A DNA stretch of 15,504 nucleotides, from contig JAASSQ010000044.1 in the NCBI GenBank assembly GCA_021767845.1, positions 1 to 15,504 on the forward strand, given 5' to 3'. Below, one piece after another: positions 1 through 7,739 of the stretch. Under the pieces are notes generated by a model, which was given only the letters and a program-made list of their open reading frames with translations, was not told the origin of the DNA and searched no databases. The DNA is from Roseovarius sp. Lineage in GTDB: Bacteria > Pseudomonadota > Alphaproteobacteria > Rhodobacterales > Rhodobacteraceae. Position 1 is the stretch's first letter. The number at the start of each line of letters is the position of its first letter. A program made the position numbers and the translations under genes.

Positions 1-383
1 CAGACGATATCGGCCAGTTTCTCGGGATCGCTTTCGTCCACCTCCAGGTCGAAGCAGTCGATATCCGCGAATTTCTTGAACAGGACGGCCTTGCCCTCCA
101 TCACCGGCTTGGAGGCGAGCGCGCCGATATTGCCAAGGCCCAGCACCGCTGAGCCATTTGTCACCACGGCCACAAGGTTGCTGCGCGCCGTGTAGCGTGA
201 CGCATTGGCCTCGTCCGACTGGATTTCGAGACAGGCTTCAGCCACGCCCGGCGAATAGGCGCGGGCCAGGTCGCGGCCGTTCGCCAGCGGCTTGGTGGCG
301 CGGATCTCCAGTTTTCCAGGCTTGGGGAATTCGTGATAGGCCAACGCGGCCTGGCGCAGGTTTTCTTTTTGATTGTCGCTCAT
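1..383 (-). CDS. maeB: NADP-dependent malic enzyme, N-terminal part (cut by window edge)
   Basis: Oxidative decarboxylation of malate to pyruvate with NADP+, a cytoplasmic anaplerotic/gluconeogenic step. Only the first 127 residues are inside the window. They begin MSDNQKENLRQAALAYHEF and carry the family's N-terminal signature: YHEFPKPGK (residues 17-25), TKPL, then DLARAYSPGVAEAC, followed by RYTARSNLVAVVTNGSAVLGLGNIG, which is the substrate/dinucleotide entry region of bacterial malic enzymes. The ATG at 383 is chosen because GGGAGGG (388-394 on the minus strand) stands just upstream and no homologous sequence extends further. The bacterial MaeB form is usually about 750 residues with a C-terminal phosphotransacetylase-like domain; that part lies outside the window, so the choice between long MaeB and a short malic enzyme is inferred. 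It is divergent from the cdd operon. Confidence 0.93.
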   Translation of the reverse strand, partial: MSDNQKENLRQAALAYHEFPKPGKLEIRATKPLANGRDLARAYSPGVAEACLEIQSDEANASRYTARSNLVAVVTNGSAVLGLGNIGALASKPVMEGKAVLFKKFADIDCFDLEVDESDPEKLADIV

Positions 384-406
384 CACGCCCTCCCTCGCGT
401 CATTTG

Positions 407-420
407 GTTTAGTATTAAAC
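407..420. promoter_or_regulatory. AT-rich dyad in the divergent maeB/cdd intergenic region
   Basis: The 161-base gap between maeB (minus) and cdd (plus) contains GTTTA-GTAT-TAAAC, a perfect 5-bp dyad with a 4-base centre. It sits in the only AT-rich stretch of the gap, 24 bases before the maeB ATG. The rest of the gap is GC-rich and shows no clear promoter. The position suits an operator or a -10-like melting region for maeB. No regulator is identified. Confidence 0.35.
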
Positions 421-544
421 TATTTCTTCGGTGGTGCAATCCTGCATGCGCGGGCCGGCGCCTTGCAGCTTGCATCCCGGTCCGGCGGCGCGCAATGTGG
501 CCGCAGGATGCGGATGGGGGAAACGCGGCGCGGGGAGTTGTCCG

Positions 545-937
545 ATGAGCCTTGTGGATGAAGCGAAAGCAGTTCGTGAAAACGCCCATGCTCCCTATTC
601 GGGGTTCCGGGTCGGGGCGGCCGTGCGCGGTGCATCGGGCCGGATCTACCTGGGTTGCAACGTCGAGAACGCGGCCTATCCCGAAGGCACCTGCGCCGAA
701 ACCGGCGCGGTTGCCGCGATGGTGGCGGCGGGCGAGACGGAATTGACCGAAGTTGCGATCATCGCTGACAGTCCCGAGCCGATCAGCCCGTGTGGCGGGT
801 GCCGGCAGCGTTTGGCCGAATTGGGCGGGCCGGACGTCACTATCTTGATGGCAACGCTGGACGGGCAGCGGAAAACGGCCACCCTGCGCGAATTGCTGCC
901 CGGCGCCTTCGCCCGGGCCAGCCTGCCGCGGGGCTGA
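545..937 (+). CDS. cdd: cytidine deaminase
   Basis: Hydrolytic deamination of cytidine and deoxycytidine to uridine and deoxyuridine; cytosolic pyrimidine salvage. The 130-residue product has the usual length of the homotetrameric class. Zinc and catalytic motifs are visible: NVENAAYPEGTCAETGAV (CAE carries the first Cys ligand and the proton-shuttle Glu) and PCGGCRQ (two further Cys ligands). The N-terminal APYSGFRVGAAV segment is also typical. The ATG at 545 was chosen over an in-frame ATG at 431, which would add 38 atypical residues; GGGGAG at 532-537 is a good ribosome binding site for 545. The gene is first in the cdd-deoA-deoB-upp operon, and only 3 bases separate its stop from deoA. 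Confidence 0.95.
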   Translation: MSLVDEAKAVRENAHAPYSGFRVGAAVRGASGRIYLGCNVENAAYPEGTCAETGAVAAMVAAGETELTEVAIIADSPEPISPCGGCRQRLAELGGPDVTILMATLDGQRKTATLRELLPGAFARASLPRG

Positions 938-940
938 GCG

Positions 941-2245
941 ATGGAAGCCCGGTCGATCATCGCCAAGTTGCGGGACAGGGTGCCGGTGTCGCAGGGCGAA
1001 CTGGCATGGTTCGCGACTGGCTTGGCCGATGGGCAAGTCAGCGACGCGCAAGCGGGCGCCTTTGCCATGGCGGTTGTCCTGAACGGGCTGGACGAGGCCG
1101 GGCGCACGGCCTTGACGCTGGCGATGCGCGACAGCGGCGAGACCCTGGCATGGGATGTGCCGGGGCCGGTTCTGGACAAGCATTCCAGCGGCGGCATCGG
1201 CGATTGCGTGAGCCTGATCCTGGCCCCGGCATTGGCCGCTTGCGGGGCCTACGTGCCGATGATCTCGGGGCGTGGGCTGGGGCATACGGGCGGCACGCTC
1301 GACAAGCTGGAGAGCGTTCCGGGCCTGCGCACGGATCTGTCGGGCGAGGCGTTTCGAGGGGTCGTGCAGGATACCGGCTGCGCCATCGTCAGTGCCGGGC
1401 CCCGCATGGCCCCCGCCGACCGGCGGCTCTATGCGGTGCGTGACGTGACCGCGACGGTGGAAAGCCTCGACCTGATCACCGCATCGATCCTGTCCAAGAA
1501 GCTGGCAGCAGGTCTTGAAGGGCTGGTGTTGGACATCAAGCTGGGCTCCGGCGCCTTCATGAAGACGCGGGACGACGCCCAGGCCCTGGCCCATGCGCTT
1601 GTCACCACGGCGAACGCGGCCGGGTGCCGGACAAGCGCGGTGATCTCGGACATGAACCAGCCGCTTGCCCCGGCGGCGGGCAACGCCCTGGAAGTGGCCG
1701 AGGCGATGCGGGTTCTGACGGGCGAAAAGGGTGGGCGGCTGACCGAGTTGACGGGAGTGCTTGGCGGCTTGGCGCTTGCCGATGCCGGGCTGGCCAAAGA
1801 TGCGGGGCAGGGCGCCGCCATGATCGCGCGTTCCCTGGCCGATGGCCGCGCCGCCGAACGGTTCGACCGGATGATCGCCGCGATGGGTGGACCTGCGGAT
1901 TTCGCCGCAAACTGGGCCACGGCGTTGCCCATGGCACCGGCGGTTCGCGATTTGCCCGCGCCCAGGGCGGGGTATCTGGCGGCATTCGACGGCGAGGCGA
2001 TCGGGCTGGCGGTGATCGGTCTTGGCGGCGGCCGGAAGGTCGAGACCGACAAGGTGGATCCGGCTGTCGGCCTTGACCGGATTCTGCCGCTCGGGGCACG
2101 GGTCGAGCGAGGCGATACGCTGTTGCGTCTCCATGCCCCGGATGAGGCGACTGCGGGCAGGGCGGCGCAGGCTGTGCTGGCCGCGATCACCATCAGCGAT
2201 ACGCCATGTGACCTGCCGCCGCTTGTGCATGACAGGCTGGGGTGA
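941..2245 (+). CDS. deoA: thymidine phosphorylase
   Basis: Phosphorolysis of thymidine (and deoxyuridine) to the free base and 2-deoxyribose-1-phosphate, in the cytosol. The 434-residue length matches the DeoA/pyrimidine-nucleoside phosphorylase family. Visible motifs: phosphate-binding KHSSGGIGD (residues 80-88; most relatives have KHSTGG) and the family signature SGRGLGHTGGTLDKLE (109-124). DIKLGSGAFMK and the C-terminal GGGRKVETDKVDPAVG are also characteristic. The ATG lies 3 bases after the cdd stop, implying translation from the same mRNA. Its product deoxyribose-1-phosphate is the substrate of the next gene, deoB. Thymidine specificity rather than broad pyrimidine specificity is inferred from overall resemblance to DeoA. 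Confidence 0.95.
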   Translation: MEARSIIAKLRDRVPVSQGELAWFATGLADGQVSDAQAGAFAMAVVLNGLDEAGRTALTLAMRDSGETLAWDVPGPVLDKHSSGGIGDCVSLILAPALAACGAYVPMISGRGLGHTGGTLDKLESVPGLRTDLSGEAFRGVVQDTGCAIVSAGPRMAPADRRLYAVRDVTATVESLDLITASILSKKLAAGLEGLVLDIKLGSGAFMKTRDDAQALAHALVTTANAAGCRTSAVISDMNQPLAPAAGNALEVAEAMRVLTGEKGGRLTELTGVLGGLALADAGLAKDAGQGAAMIARSLADGRAAERFDRMIAAMGGPADFAANWATALPMAPAVRDLPAPRAGYLAAFDGEAIGLAVIGLGGGRKVETDKVDPAVGLDRILPLGARVERGDTLLRLHAPDEATAGRAAQAVLAAITISDTPCDLPPLVHDRLG

Positions 2246-2247
2246 CG

Positions 2248-3435
2248 ATGGCGCGGGCGTTCCTTGTCGTCATGGACTCGGTCGGGATCGGCGGTGCCCC
2301 GGATGCCGACCGCTATTTCAATGGCGATGTGCCGGACACGGGCGCGAACACGGTCGCGCACATCGCGCAGGCGCGGCCCGGCGGGTTGCATCTGCCGCAT
2401 CTCGATGCGCTTGGGCTGGGGGCGGCGCTGAAGTTGGCCTCGGGGGACGACGCGCCGGGACTGGGGCGCAACCCGCAAGGGCTTTGGGGGTGCGCCACGG
2501 CGAGGGCGGCGGGCAAGGACACGCAGACCGGGCATTGGGAGTTGGCGGGCGTTCCGATCCCTTGGGAATGGCATGTCTTCCCGGACACTACGCCCGCCTT
2601 TCCGCCAGGCATCGTTCGGGCCGTGTGTGAGACTGCAGGGACCGACGGCATCCTGGGAAATTGCCATGCTTCGGGCACCGAGATCGTCGCCCGGCTGGGG
2701 GCCGAGCATCTGCGCACCGGCTGGCCGATCTGCTATACCTCGGCCGACAGCGTGTTCCAGGTCGCCGCGCATGAAGGGGCGTTCGGCCTGGACCGTTTGC
2801 TGCGCCTGTGCCGAGAGATCGCGCCCTTGCTGCACGACATGCGGGTGGGGCGCGTGATCGCGCGCCCCTTTGCGGGCGATGTGCTGCAGGGGTTCACCCG
2901 AACCGGCAACAGGCAGGATTTCGCGCTTGCCCCGCCGGCGCCAACCTTGTGCGACCGCGTTCAGGCGGCAGGCGGCAAGGTGCACGCGGTCGGCAAGATC
3001 GGCGACCTATTCTCGATGCGGGGGATCGATGATGTCGTGAAAGGCAGTGACGCCGAACTGATCGGATACCTCGCCCGCTGGCTGGACGAGGCCGAGGAGG
3101 GCAGCCTGACCTTTGCCAATTTCGTGGAATTCGACAGCCTTTACGGCCATCGCCGCGATGTCGAAGGCTATGCCGCCGCCCTCGAATGGTTCGATCGTGA
3201 AATCGGCCGCCTGTTGCCGTGTCTGCGACAGGGTGACCTGCTGATCCTGACGGCGGATCACGGCAATGATCCGACGTGGTGCGGAACCGACCACACGCGC
3301 GAACGTGTCCCGGTTCTGGTGGCGGGTGCGGGGCGCGGATCGTTCGGCCATGTGGCCTTTGCCGATGTAGGGGCCAGCGTGGCGGCCCATCTGGGTGTGG
3401 CCGCACCGGGCGCCGGGCGCAGTTTTCTTCCCTGA
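2248..3435 (+). CDS. deoB: phosphopentomutase
   Basis: Interconverts (deoxy)ribose-1-phosphate and the 5-phosphate, linking nucleoside phosphorolysis to central metabolism. It belongs to the alkaline-phosphatase superfamily and binds two divalent metals. The 395-residue product starts MARAFLVVMDSVGIGGAPDA, with metal ligand Asp10. The phospho-accepting Thr92 is in GKDTQTGHWE. Further metal ligands are Asp296 and His301 (FDSLYGHRRD), Asp337-His338 (LTADHGNDP) and His349 (TDHTRE). Roles are assigned by comparison with the Bacillus cereus enzyme (Asp13, Thr85, Asp286, His291, Asp327, His328, His339). The start is slightly ambiguous: a GTG at 2242 overlaps the deoA stop as GTGA and would add two residues, but ATG 2248 gives the usual family N-terminus. 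Either way translation is coupled to deoA. Confidence 0.95.
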   Translation: MARAFLVVMDSVGIGGAPDADRYFNGDVPDTGANTVAHIAQARPGGLHLPHLDALGLGAALKLASGDDAPGLGRNPQGLWGCATARAAGKDTQTGHWELAGVPIPWEWHVFPDTTPAFPPGIVRAVCETAGTDGILGNCHASGTEIVARLGAEHLRTGWPICYTSADSVFQVAAHEGAFGLDRLLRLCREIAPLLHDMRVGRVIARPFAGDVLQGFTRTGNRQDFALAPPAPTLCDRVQAAGGKVHAVGKIGDLFSMRGIDDVVKGSDAELIGYLARWLDEAEEGSLTFANFVEFDSLYGHRRDVEGYAAALEWFDREIGRLLPCLRQGDLLILTADHGNDPTWCGTDHTRERVPVLVAGAGRGSFGHVAFADVGASVAAHLGVAAPGAGRSFLP

Positions 3436-3460
3436 AGGGGGCGGGCGGGCCGTTGCCCTT

Positions 3461-3496
3461 GGCGGCAGTTTCTGAAAAGAAAGCCGAAACGCCGCC
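3461..3496 (+). other. stem-loop in the deoB-upp gap
   Basis: GGCGGCAGTTTC (3461-3472) pairs with GAAACGCCGCC (3486-3496) to give 11 base pairs with one bulged A (3467) and a 13-base A-rich loop. No T-tract follows, so it is not a classical terminator. It lies inside the operon 25 bases before the upp start, which suggests an mRNA processing or stability element, or partial attenuation before upp. Function is inferred from position only. Confidence 0.5.
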
Positions 3497-3520
3497 GCAT
3501 GAGACAGCCGAGGACCAGCC

Positions 3521-4153
3521 ATGAAAGATCATCTCACCGTCGTGAAACATCCGCTTGTGCAGCACAAGCTGACCTTGATGCGGGAAAAGGGCACCTCGAC
3601 CGCCGTGTTCCGGCAGCTTCTGCGCGAGATCAGCCAGCTTCTGGCCTACGAGGTCACCTATGAGCTGGACATGACCACGCGGCAGATCGACACGCCGCTG
3701 CAGACGATGGACGCCCCGGTTCTGGCGGGCCGCAAGCTGGCGCTGATCTCGATCCTGCGGGCCGGGAACGGCCTGCTCGACGGGATGCTGGAATTGATCC
3801 CCTCGGCGCGGGTTGGCTTTGTCGGGCTCTACCGCGACGAGGCAACGCTCAAGCCGGTGCAGTATTATTTCAAGGTGCCGGATTACCTGGACGACCGCAT
3901 GGTGATCGTGGTCGATCCGATGCTGGCGACGGGCAATTCCTCGGCCGCGGCGGTCGATCTGCTGAAGGAGGCCGGCGCCAAGAACATTCGCTTCCTGTGC
4001 CTGCTGGCCGCGCCCGAGGGCGTGGCGCGCATGAAAGAGGCGCATCCCGACGTGCCCATCGTGACGGCCGCGCTGGACGAGCGGTTGAACGAAAAGGGAT
4101 ATATCCTGCCGGGACTAGGGGATGCGGGTGACCGGATGTATGGCACAAAATAA
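3521..4153 (+). CDS. upp: uracil phosphoribosyltransferase
   Basis: Makes UMP from uracil and PRPP; cytosolic salvage that recovers the base released from nucleosides by the upstream genes. The 210-residue length is normal. The PRPP-binding loop VVDPMLATGNSS (residues 130-141) and the C-terminal uracil-binding LPGLGDAGDRMYGTK (196-210) are diagnostic. GAGGA at 3510-3514 lies six bases before the ATG. It is the last gene of the salvage operon, 85 bases after deoB with a stem-loop between, so it may be transcribed at a level different from deoA and deoB or from an extra internal promoter that I could not identify. Confidence 0.96.
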   Translation: MKDHLTVVKHPLVQHKLTLMREKGTSTAVFRQLLREISQLLAYEVTYELDMTTRQIDTPLQTMDAPVLAGRKLALISILRAGNGLLDGMLELIPSARVGFVGLYRDEATLKPVQYYFKVPDYLDDRMVIVVDPMLATGNSSAAAVDLLKEAGAKNIRFLCLLAAPEGVARMKEAHPDVPIVTAALDERLNEKGYILPGLGDAGDRMYGTK

Positions 4154-4219
4154 GCCATTCACTGTTTACTAGTCGTCACAAATCAGGCACTCTCAAGCCG
4201 TCTGTCTTGGGGGACGAGC

Positions 4220-5605
4220 ATGAGAGTGTCGAGACTGCTGGCGATCGCTGCCGTTGCCGCGTCGTTCGGAACCGGGCCGGTAGAGGCCCAGTCGTTGTCT
4301 GAAAAAACGGTGCCCGCGGAATTTCCGCCCGCGTCCTATACCGGACGGCAATACGTTGACAGCGAAGGCTGCGTGTTCGTGCGCGCCGGGATCGACGGGA
4401 ACACAACCTGGGTGCCGCGCGTGACGCGGGGACGCAAGGTGATCTGCGGGTTCAAACCAAGCCTGCCATCGGCGCGCAGCGCGCAATCCGAGCCTCAGCC
4501 GCGCGCCGAGCCACAGCCGCGCAGCGCGCCCGAAACGCAGCCTGCGCGCCGTGTCGAAACGCAGGCCCGCCAAACGGCCCCGGCCCGCGCGGTCCGTCGA
4601 GCGCCCGTGGCTGAACCGCGCCAGCCCGCCCCGCGGACCGCGCCCACCGTCGCCGCTGGTCCCGCCAAGCCCAGGTCAAAGGCGGCCGCACCCTCAAAGC
4701 GTGTCACGAAAAAGGTTCCGGCTCCGACGGCCGAGACCTCGTGCAAGGGCTTGAGCAAAGTATCGCAACGCTACGCGGGCACATCCGGTGTGCGCTGCGG
4801 GCCGCAGACCGTGCCCCATGTCACATATCTGTCGGGCGGAGGCGGCACCGGTGCCAAGGCGCGTCCGATGGGCGATGCCGCGATCTCGCCCCGCATCACC
4901 GGGGGGGCGGCCCACGGCGCTCGGACGGCCGCCACGTCGCCGGTTGTCACTGAAAAACAGGTTGCCCGCTTGCCCGGATCCACCCGGATCGTGCCGCGCC
5001 ACGTGCATGAAAAGCAGGTGAAGGCCCATGGGATTGCCGTGCCCGAGGGTTACAAGAAGGTTTGGGACGATGACCGCCTGAACCCGTATCGCGCTCATCA
5101 GACCGTGCGCGGCAAGGCCCGGATGGAGGTGATCTGGTCCAGAACCGTACCCCGCTACCTGATCGAGCGGGAAACCGGCCGCGACGTGACCTACAAGTAT
5201 CCCGGCCTGCAATACCCCTATACCAGCTTCGCCGAACAGCGCGCCGCCGGTGTGACGGTGGTCACGCAAGGCCAAGTGGTGCCAGATCCGGTTCGCGTCA
5301 CACGCAGCGCCGGTGCCGCGCCGCGCACGGTTGTCTCGACGCAATCGGCACCTGCGCCCAAGAAGATCCGTGCGGCCAGCCATCGCTTTGTGCAGGCGGG
5401 CGTGTTCCGCGACCGAGCGCAGGCCGAGCAGGCCGCACGGCGCCTGGCCAATACCGGCCTGCCTGCGCGGATGGGGCGGCTGACGCGCGGGGATGAGACC
5501 TACAGCCTTGTTCTGGCCGGGCCTTTCCGCACCCAGCCGGATCTGCAGCATGCCCTGCGGCAGGTGCGCGGGGCAGGTTTTGCCAATGCGCGGCTGCGCA
5601 AGTGA
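4220..5605 (+). CDS. secreted SPOR-domain protein, probably peptidoglycan-binding
   Basis: A 461-residue protein in four parts. Residues 1-23 form a signal peptide (MRVSRLL, then Ala-rich, likely cleavage after PVEA). Residues 24-80 form a small Cys-containing module around YVDSEGCVFVRAG and WVPRVTRGRKVICGF; the two cysteines could form a disulfide. Residues 80-245 are a Pro/Arg/Ala/Gln-rich low-complexity linker with a CKGLS...RCGPQ Cys pair inside it. Residues 387-461 are a SPOR repeat (SHRFVQAGVFRDRAQAEQAA, YSLVLAGPF, ARLRK). SPOR domains bind denuded septal glycan, so a periplasmic division or cell-wall role is inferred. No catalytic domain is seen between linker and SPOR, although VPEGYKKVWDDDRLNPYRA (about residue 275) looks like a conserved core. 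GGGGGA at 4209-4214 supports the start. Confidence 0.85.
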   Translation: MRVSRLLAIAAVAASFGTGPVEAQSLSEKTVPAEFPPASYTGRQYVDSEGCVFVRAGIDGNTTWVPRVTRGRKVICGFKPSLPSARSAQSEPQPRAEPQPRSAPETQPARRVETQARQTAPARAVRRAPVAEPRQPAPRTAPTVAAGPAKPRSKAAAPSKRVTKKVPAPTAETSCKGLSKVSQRYAGTSGVRCGPQTVPHVTYLSGGGGTGAKARPMGDAAISPRITGGAAHGARTAATSPVVTEKQVARLPGSTRIVPRHVHEKQVKAHGIAVPEGYKKVWDDDRLNPYRAHQTVRGKARMEVIWSRTVPRYLIERETGRDVTYKYPGLQYPYTSFAEQRAAGVTVVTQGQVVPDPVRVTRSAGAAPRTVVSTQSAPAPKKIRAASHRFVQAGVFRDRAQAEQAARRLANTGLPARMGRLTRGDETYSLVLAGPFRTQPDLQHALRQVRGAGFANARLRK

Positions 5606-5612
5606 GACAAGC

Positions 5613-5635
5613 GGGCGCGTCATGGCGGCGCGCCC
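5613..5635. terminator. GC-rich hairpin between convergent genes
   Basis: GGGCGCG (5613-5619) and CGCGCCC (5629-5635) form a perfect 7-bp stem with a 9-base loop, in the 42-base gap between the SPOR gene and the convergent flavin reductase gene. No U-tract follows on either strand, so if it terminates transcription it does so weakly or with Rho. Confidence 0.5.
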
Positions 5636-5647
5636 CTGTCAGGCCGG

Positions 5648-6253
5648 TCACTCGCCGGGGCGTTTCAGGCTGAATTTCTCGCGCACGACGGTGTAATCGC
5701 GGTATCCCATGCGGGCCAGCGGGTTGAAGGCCAGCACGTCGAATACCCCGTCCTTCAGGCAATCGTCGCGGATATGCACGCCCGTCACCTCGCCGAAGAC
5801 GGCGAAATTGGCCTTGCCGGGCAATTGCACGATCTGCGTCAGCCTGCATTCCAGGTTGGCCGGTGCGGCGGCGACACGGGCGCAGTCGATGGTGTCGCAG
5901 GCGGCCTTGTCCAGACCCGCGAGGCTGAACTCGTCCTCGTCCTTGTCCCACGGGCCAGAGGTGCGGTTCATGGCGTCGCGCATCGCGTATTCCACGATAT
6001 TCACGCAGAAAACCCCGGTCTCGCGGATGTTGGCCACGCTGTCCTTGGTGTCGCCCTGATCCTCTTTCGACGAGGTCGAGGAGAACATGACCTGCGGCGG
6101 CACATAGGCGACGGCGTTGAAGAAAGAGTAGGGGGCGAGGTTGTCCCGGCCCTCGCCATCGCGGCTTGAAATCCAGCCGATCGGCCGGGGCGAGACGATG
6201 GCGTTGAAGGGATTGTGCGGCAGGCCGTGGCCGTCTTCGGGGCGATAGAACAT
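5648..6253 (-). CDS. flavin reductase-like (FMN-binding split-barrel) protein
   Basis: A 201-residue flavoprotein of the flavin reductase-like/DIM6-NTAB group. These bind FMN in a split beta-barrel; some reduce flavin for a partner monooxygenase, others have unknown substrates. Typical motifs: NAIVSPRPIGWISS (residues 17-30), NLAPYSFFNAVAYVPP (38-53), KDSVANIRETGVFCVNIV (70-87) and the C-terminal LAFNPLARMGYRDYTVV. The start ATG at 6253 has only a weak AAGG ahead of it, and no in-frame extension looks better. It stands alone, convergent with the SPOR gene and divergent from the acetyltransferase gene. No monooxygenase neighbour is present, so the substrate cannot be named. Confidence 0.88.
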   Translation of the reverse strand: MFYRPEDGHGLPHNPFNAIVSPRPIGWISSRDGEGRDNLAPYSFFNAVAYVPPQVMFSSTSSKEDQGDTKDSVANIRETGVFCVNIVEYAMRDAMNRTSGPWDKDEDEFSLAGLDKAACDTIDCARVAAAPANLECRLTQIVQLPGKANFAVFGEVTGVHIRDDCLKDGVFDVLAFNPLARMGYRDYTVVREKFSLKRPGE

Positions 6254-6340
6254 GCGGGGCGCCTTGTGATTATCGGGGTTTGTGCCAGACCTAACGCCGT
6301 GCTACGCGCAATTCCAGCCGATTTTGCAAGGAGTTGCCGG

Positions 6341-6826
6341 GTGTACGATCTGCGCCCCGAGACGGAGGAGGACTGGTGGGAGGTCGAGGCGCTCTACGAC
6401 CTGTGCTTCGCGCCCGGGCGCGAGGCCCTGTCCTCCTACCGGCTGCGCGACGGCGTGGAGCCGGTGCGCGGCCTGAGCCTTGTGGCGCGCGACGGCGACG
6501 GCATCCTGGCCGGCGCGATCCGGTTCTGGCCGGTTCTGATCGGCCGCGACACGGCGTTGTTGCTGGGGCCGGTGGCGGTGCACCCGACGCGGCAGGGCGA
6601 GGGGCTGGGGGGCTGGCTGATCCGCGAAAGCCTTGACCTGGCCGCCCGGCAGGGCTGGGAGCGGGTGCTGCTGGTGGGCGATGCGCCCTATTACGCACGG
6701 TTCGGCTTTGACAGGCTGGACGGCGTTGAGATGCCGCCGCCCACCAACCCCGACCGGGTTCTGGGGCTGGAGTTGACCCCGGGCGCATGGCGGAATGTCG
6801 CCGGCAAGGTGACACGCTGCGCTTGA
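6341..6826 (+). CDS. GNAT-family N-acetyltransferase
   Basis: A 161-residue acetyl-CoA-dependent acyltransferase of the GNAT fold, closest in layout to YhbS-like proteins. The acetyl-CoA pyrophosphate loop is LGPVAVHPTRQGEGLGGWL (residues 75-93, RQGEGLG being the Q/RxxGxG/A motif), and LVGDAPYYARFGF (111-123) is the usual beta5-helix region of this subgroup. I chose GTG at 6341 because AAGGAG (6328-6333) precedes it by seven bases and the protein then begins at the first beta strand (MYDLRPETEED). The longer in-frame ATG at 6215 would overlap the divergent flavin reductase start and add unrelated sequence. Substrate unknown. The ecsC-like gene follows by 51 bases and may be co-transcribed. 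Confidence 0.88.
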   Translation: MYDLRPETEEDWWEVEALYDLCFAPGREALSSYRLRDGVEPVRGLSLVARDGDGILAGAIRFWPVLIGRDTALLLGPVAVHPTRQGEGLGGWLIRESLDLAARQGWERVLLVGDAPYYARFGFDRLDGVEMPPPTNPDRVLGLELTPGAWRNVAGKVTRCA

Positions 6827-6877
6827 AAACCGCCGCTGCCCGCGCGATCCTGACGTGGCAAGCGGAGGCGGCAGGCC

Positions 6878-7648
6878 ATGGAAATCATTGCAAAACAACT
6901 GGATGAGCAGGAGGTCGCCCGCCGGCTCGAGGCGCTGGCCCGGACCCATGCGCGCGCCGCGACCCCTGCCTTGCAGGTGCTCAACATGATCGGTGGGCAG
7001 GCCGAGACGCTGCTGGACCGCCTGCCGCCTCAGGTGCGCGTCCGGCTGGAGGAGGCCACGGAACAGGCGCTTCTGGCGGCGATGGAGGCCGCGCACCGGT
7101 CGCGCGGGACCGTGGCCGACAGCCCCGGCTGGATGACCCGCGCCCTGAGCACGGCGATGGGCGCGGCGGGCGGCTGGGGCGGGCTGCCGACGGCGCTGGC
7201 AGAGCTGCCCGCCACCACCACGATCCTGCTGCGCGCCATCCAGGACGTCGCCGTGGAGCACGGATTTTCGCCGGAAGAACAAGGGGTTCGCCACGATTGC
7301 GTGCAGGTCTTCGCCGCCGCGGGGCCGCTCGACCATGACGACGGAGCGGACCTCGCCTTCCTGAGCACGCGGCTGGCGGTGACGGGGGCAACCGTGCAGA
7401 CGGTGATCGCGCGGGTGGCGCCCAGGCTGGCCACGGTGCTGGGGCAGAAACTGGCCGCGCAGACGGTACCGGTGCTGGGCGCGGCGGCGGGGGCGGCGAC
7501 GAATTATGCCTATGCCAGCTACTACCAGCAGATGGCGCATGTGCATTTCGGGCTGCGGCGGCTGGCGATCGAGGCCGACCGCGACCACGCCGATCTGGTC
7601 GCCGAGTTCCGGGCGCTGGCGGGGCAGCGTACGGTGCCCCGGCGCTGA
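6878..7648 (+). CDS. EcsC-family protein
   Basis: A 256-residue protein with the hallmarks of the EcsC family (named from the Bacillus ecs locus; biochemical role unresolved). The central motif LPTALAELPATTTILLRAIQDVAVEHGF (residues 103-130) and the C-terminal KLAAQTVPVLGAAAGAATNYAY (191-212) match the two conserved amphipathic/hydrophobic blocks of the family. The N-terminus is charged and helical with no signal peptide, so cytoplasmic or peripheral membrane location is inferred. GGAGG at 6864-6868 precedes the ATG by nine bases. It stands 51 bases after the acetyltransferase gene on the same strand. No ABC transporter ecsAB genes are nearby, as is usual for the stand-alone proteobacterial members. 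Confidence 0.85.
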   Translation: MEIIAKQLDEQEVARRLEALARTHARAATPALQVLNMIGGQAETLLDRLPPQVRVRLEEATEQALLAAMEAAHRSRGTVADSPGWMTRALSTAMGAAGGWGGLPTALAELPATTTILLRAIQDVAVEHGFSPEEQGVRHDCVQVFAAAGPLDHDDGADLAFLSTRLAVTGATVQTVIARVAPRLATVLGQKLAAQTVPVLGAAAGAATNYAYASYYQQMAHVHFGLRRLAIEADRDHADLVAEFRALAGQRTVPRR

Positions 7649-7695
7649 GCGCAACGAATCACCGCCAAACCACTGATTAACAAGCAAAACCAGCT

Positions 7696-7739
7696 GTCGG
7701 TATAACGTCGGTATTACGTCGGTATCGCGTCGGTATCCG
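7696..7739. repeat. 11-bp tandem repeat, four copies
   Basis: Four consecutive 11-base units share GTCGGTAT followed by a variable trinucleotide: GTCGGTATAAC, GTCGGTATTAC, GTCGGTATCGC, GTCGGTATCCG. The period is about one turn of B-DNA, so all copies would face the same side of the helix. The array lies 48 bases after the ecsC-like stop, in the gene-free convergent region, and is followed by the palindrome GGGTTAACCC (7755-7764). It is non-coding as far as I can see. Confidence 0.85.

Noticed and set aside
431..544. Upstream in-frame start for cdd
   Set aside because: The 38 extra residues are unlike cytidine deaminases, and GGGGAG marks the start at 545.
383..2230. 615-residue minus-strand open frame across cdd and deoA
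   Set aside because: It lies antisense to two clear enzyme genes; its His/Arg/Gln/Pro-rich composition is that of a GC-rich shadow frame with no domain signature.
1429..2985. 518-residue minus-strand frame opposite deoA/deoB
   Set aside because: Antisense to confirmed salvage enzymes, low-complexity and without motifs.
4154..4219. Promoter or terminator between upp and the SPOR gene
   Set aside because: The stretch is AT-richer than its surroundings, but I found no convincing -35/-10 pair and no stem followed by a T-tract.
4480..4720. Repeats within the SPOR gene linker as a genetic repeat array
   Set aside because: The QPR/PAR/APA-rich repetition is protein low complexity with irregular period, not an exact DNA repeat.
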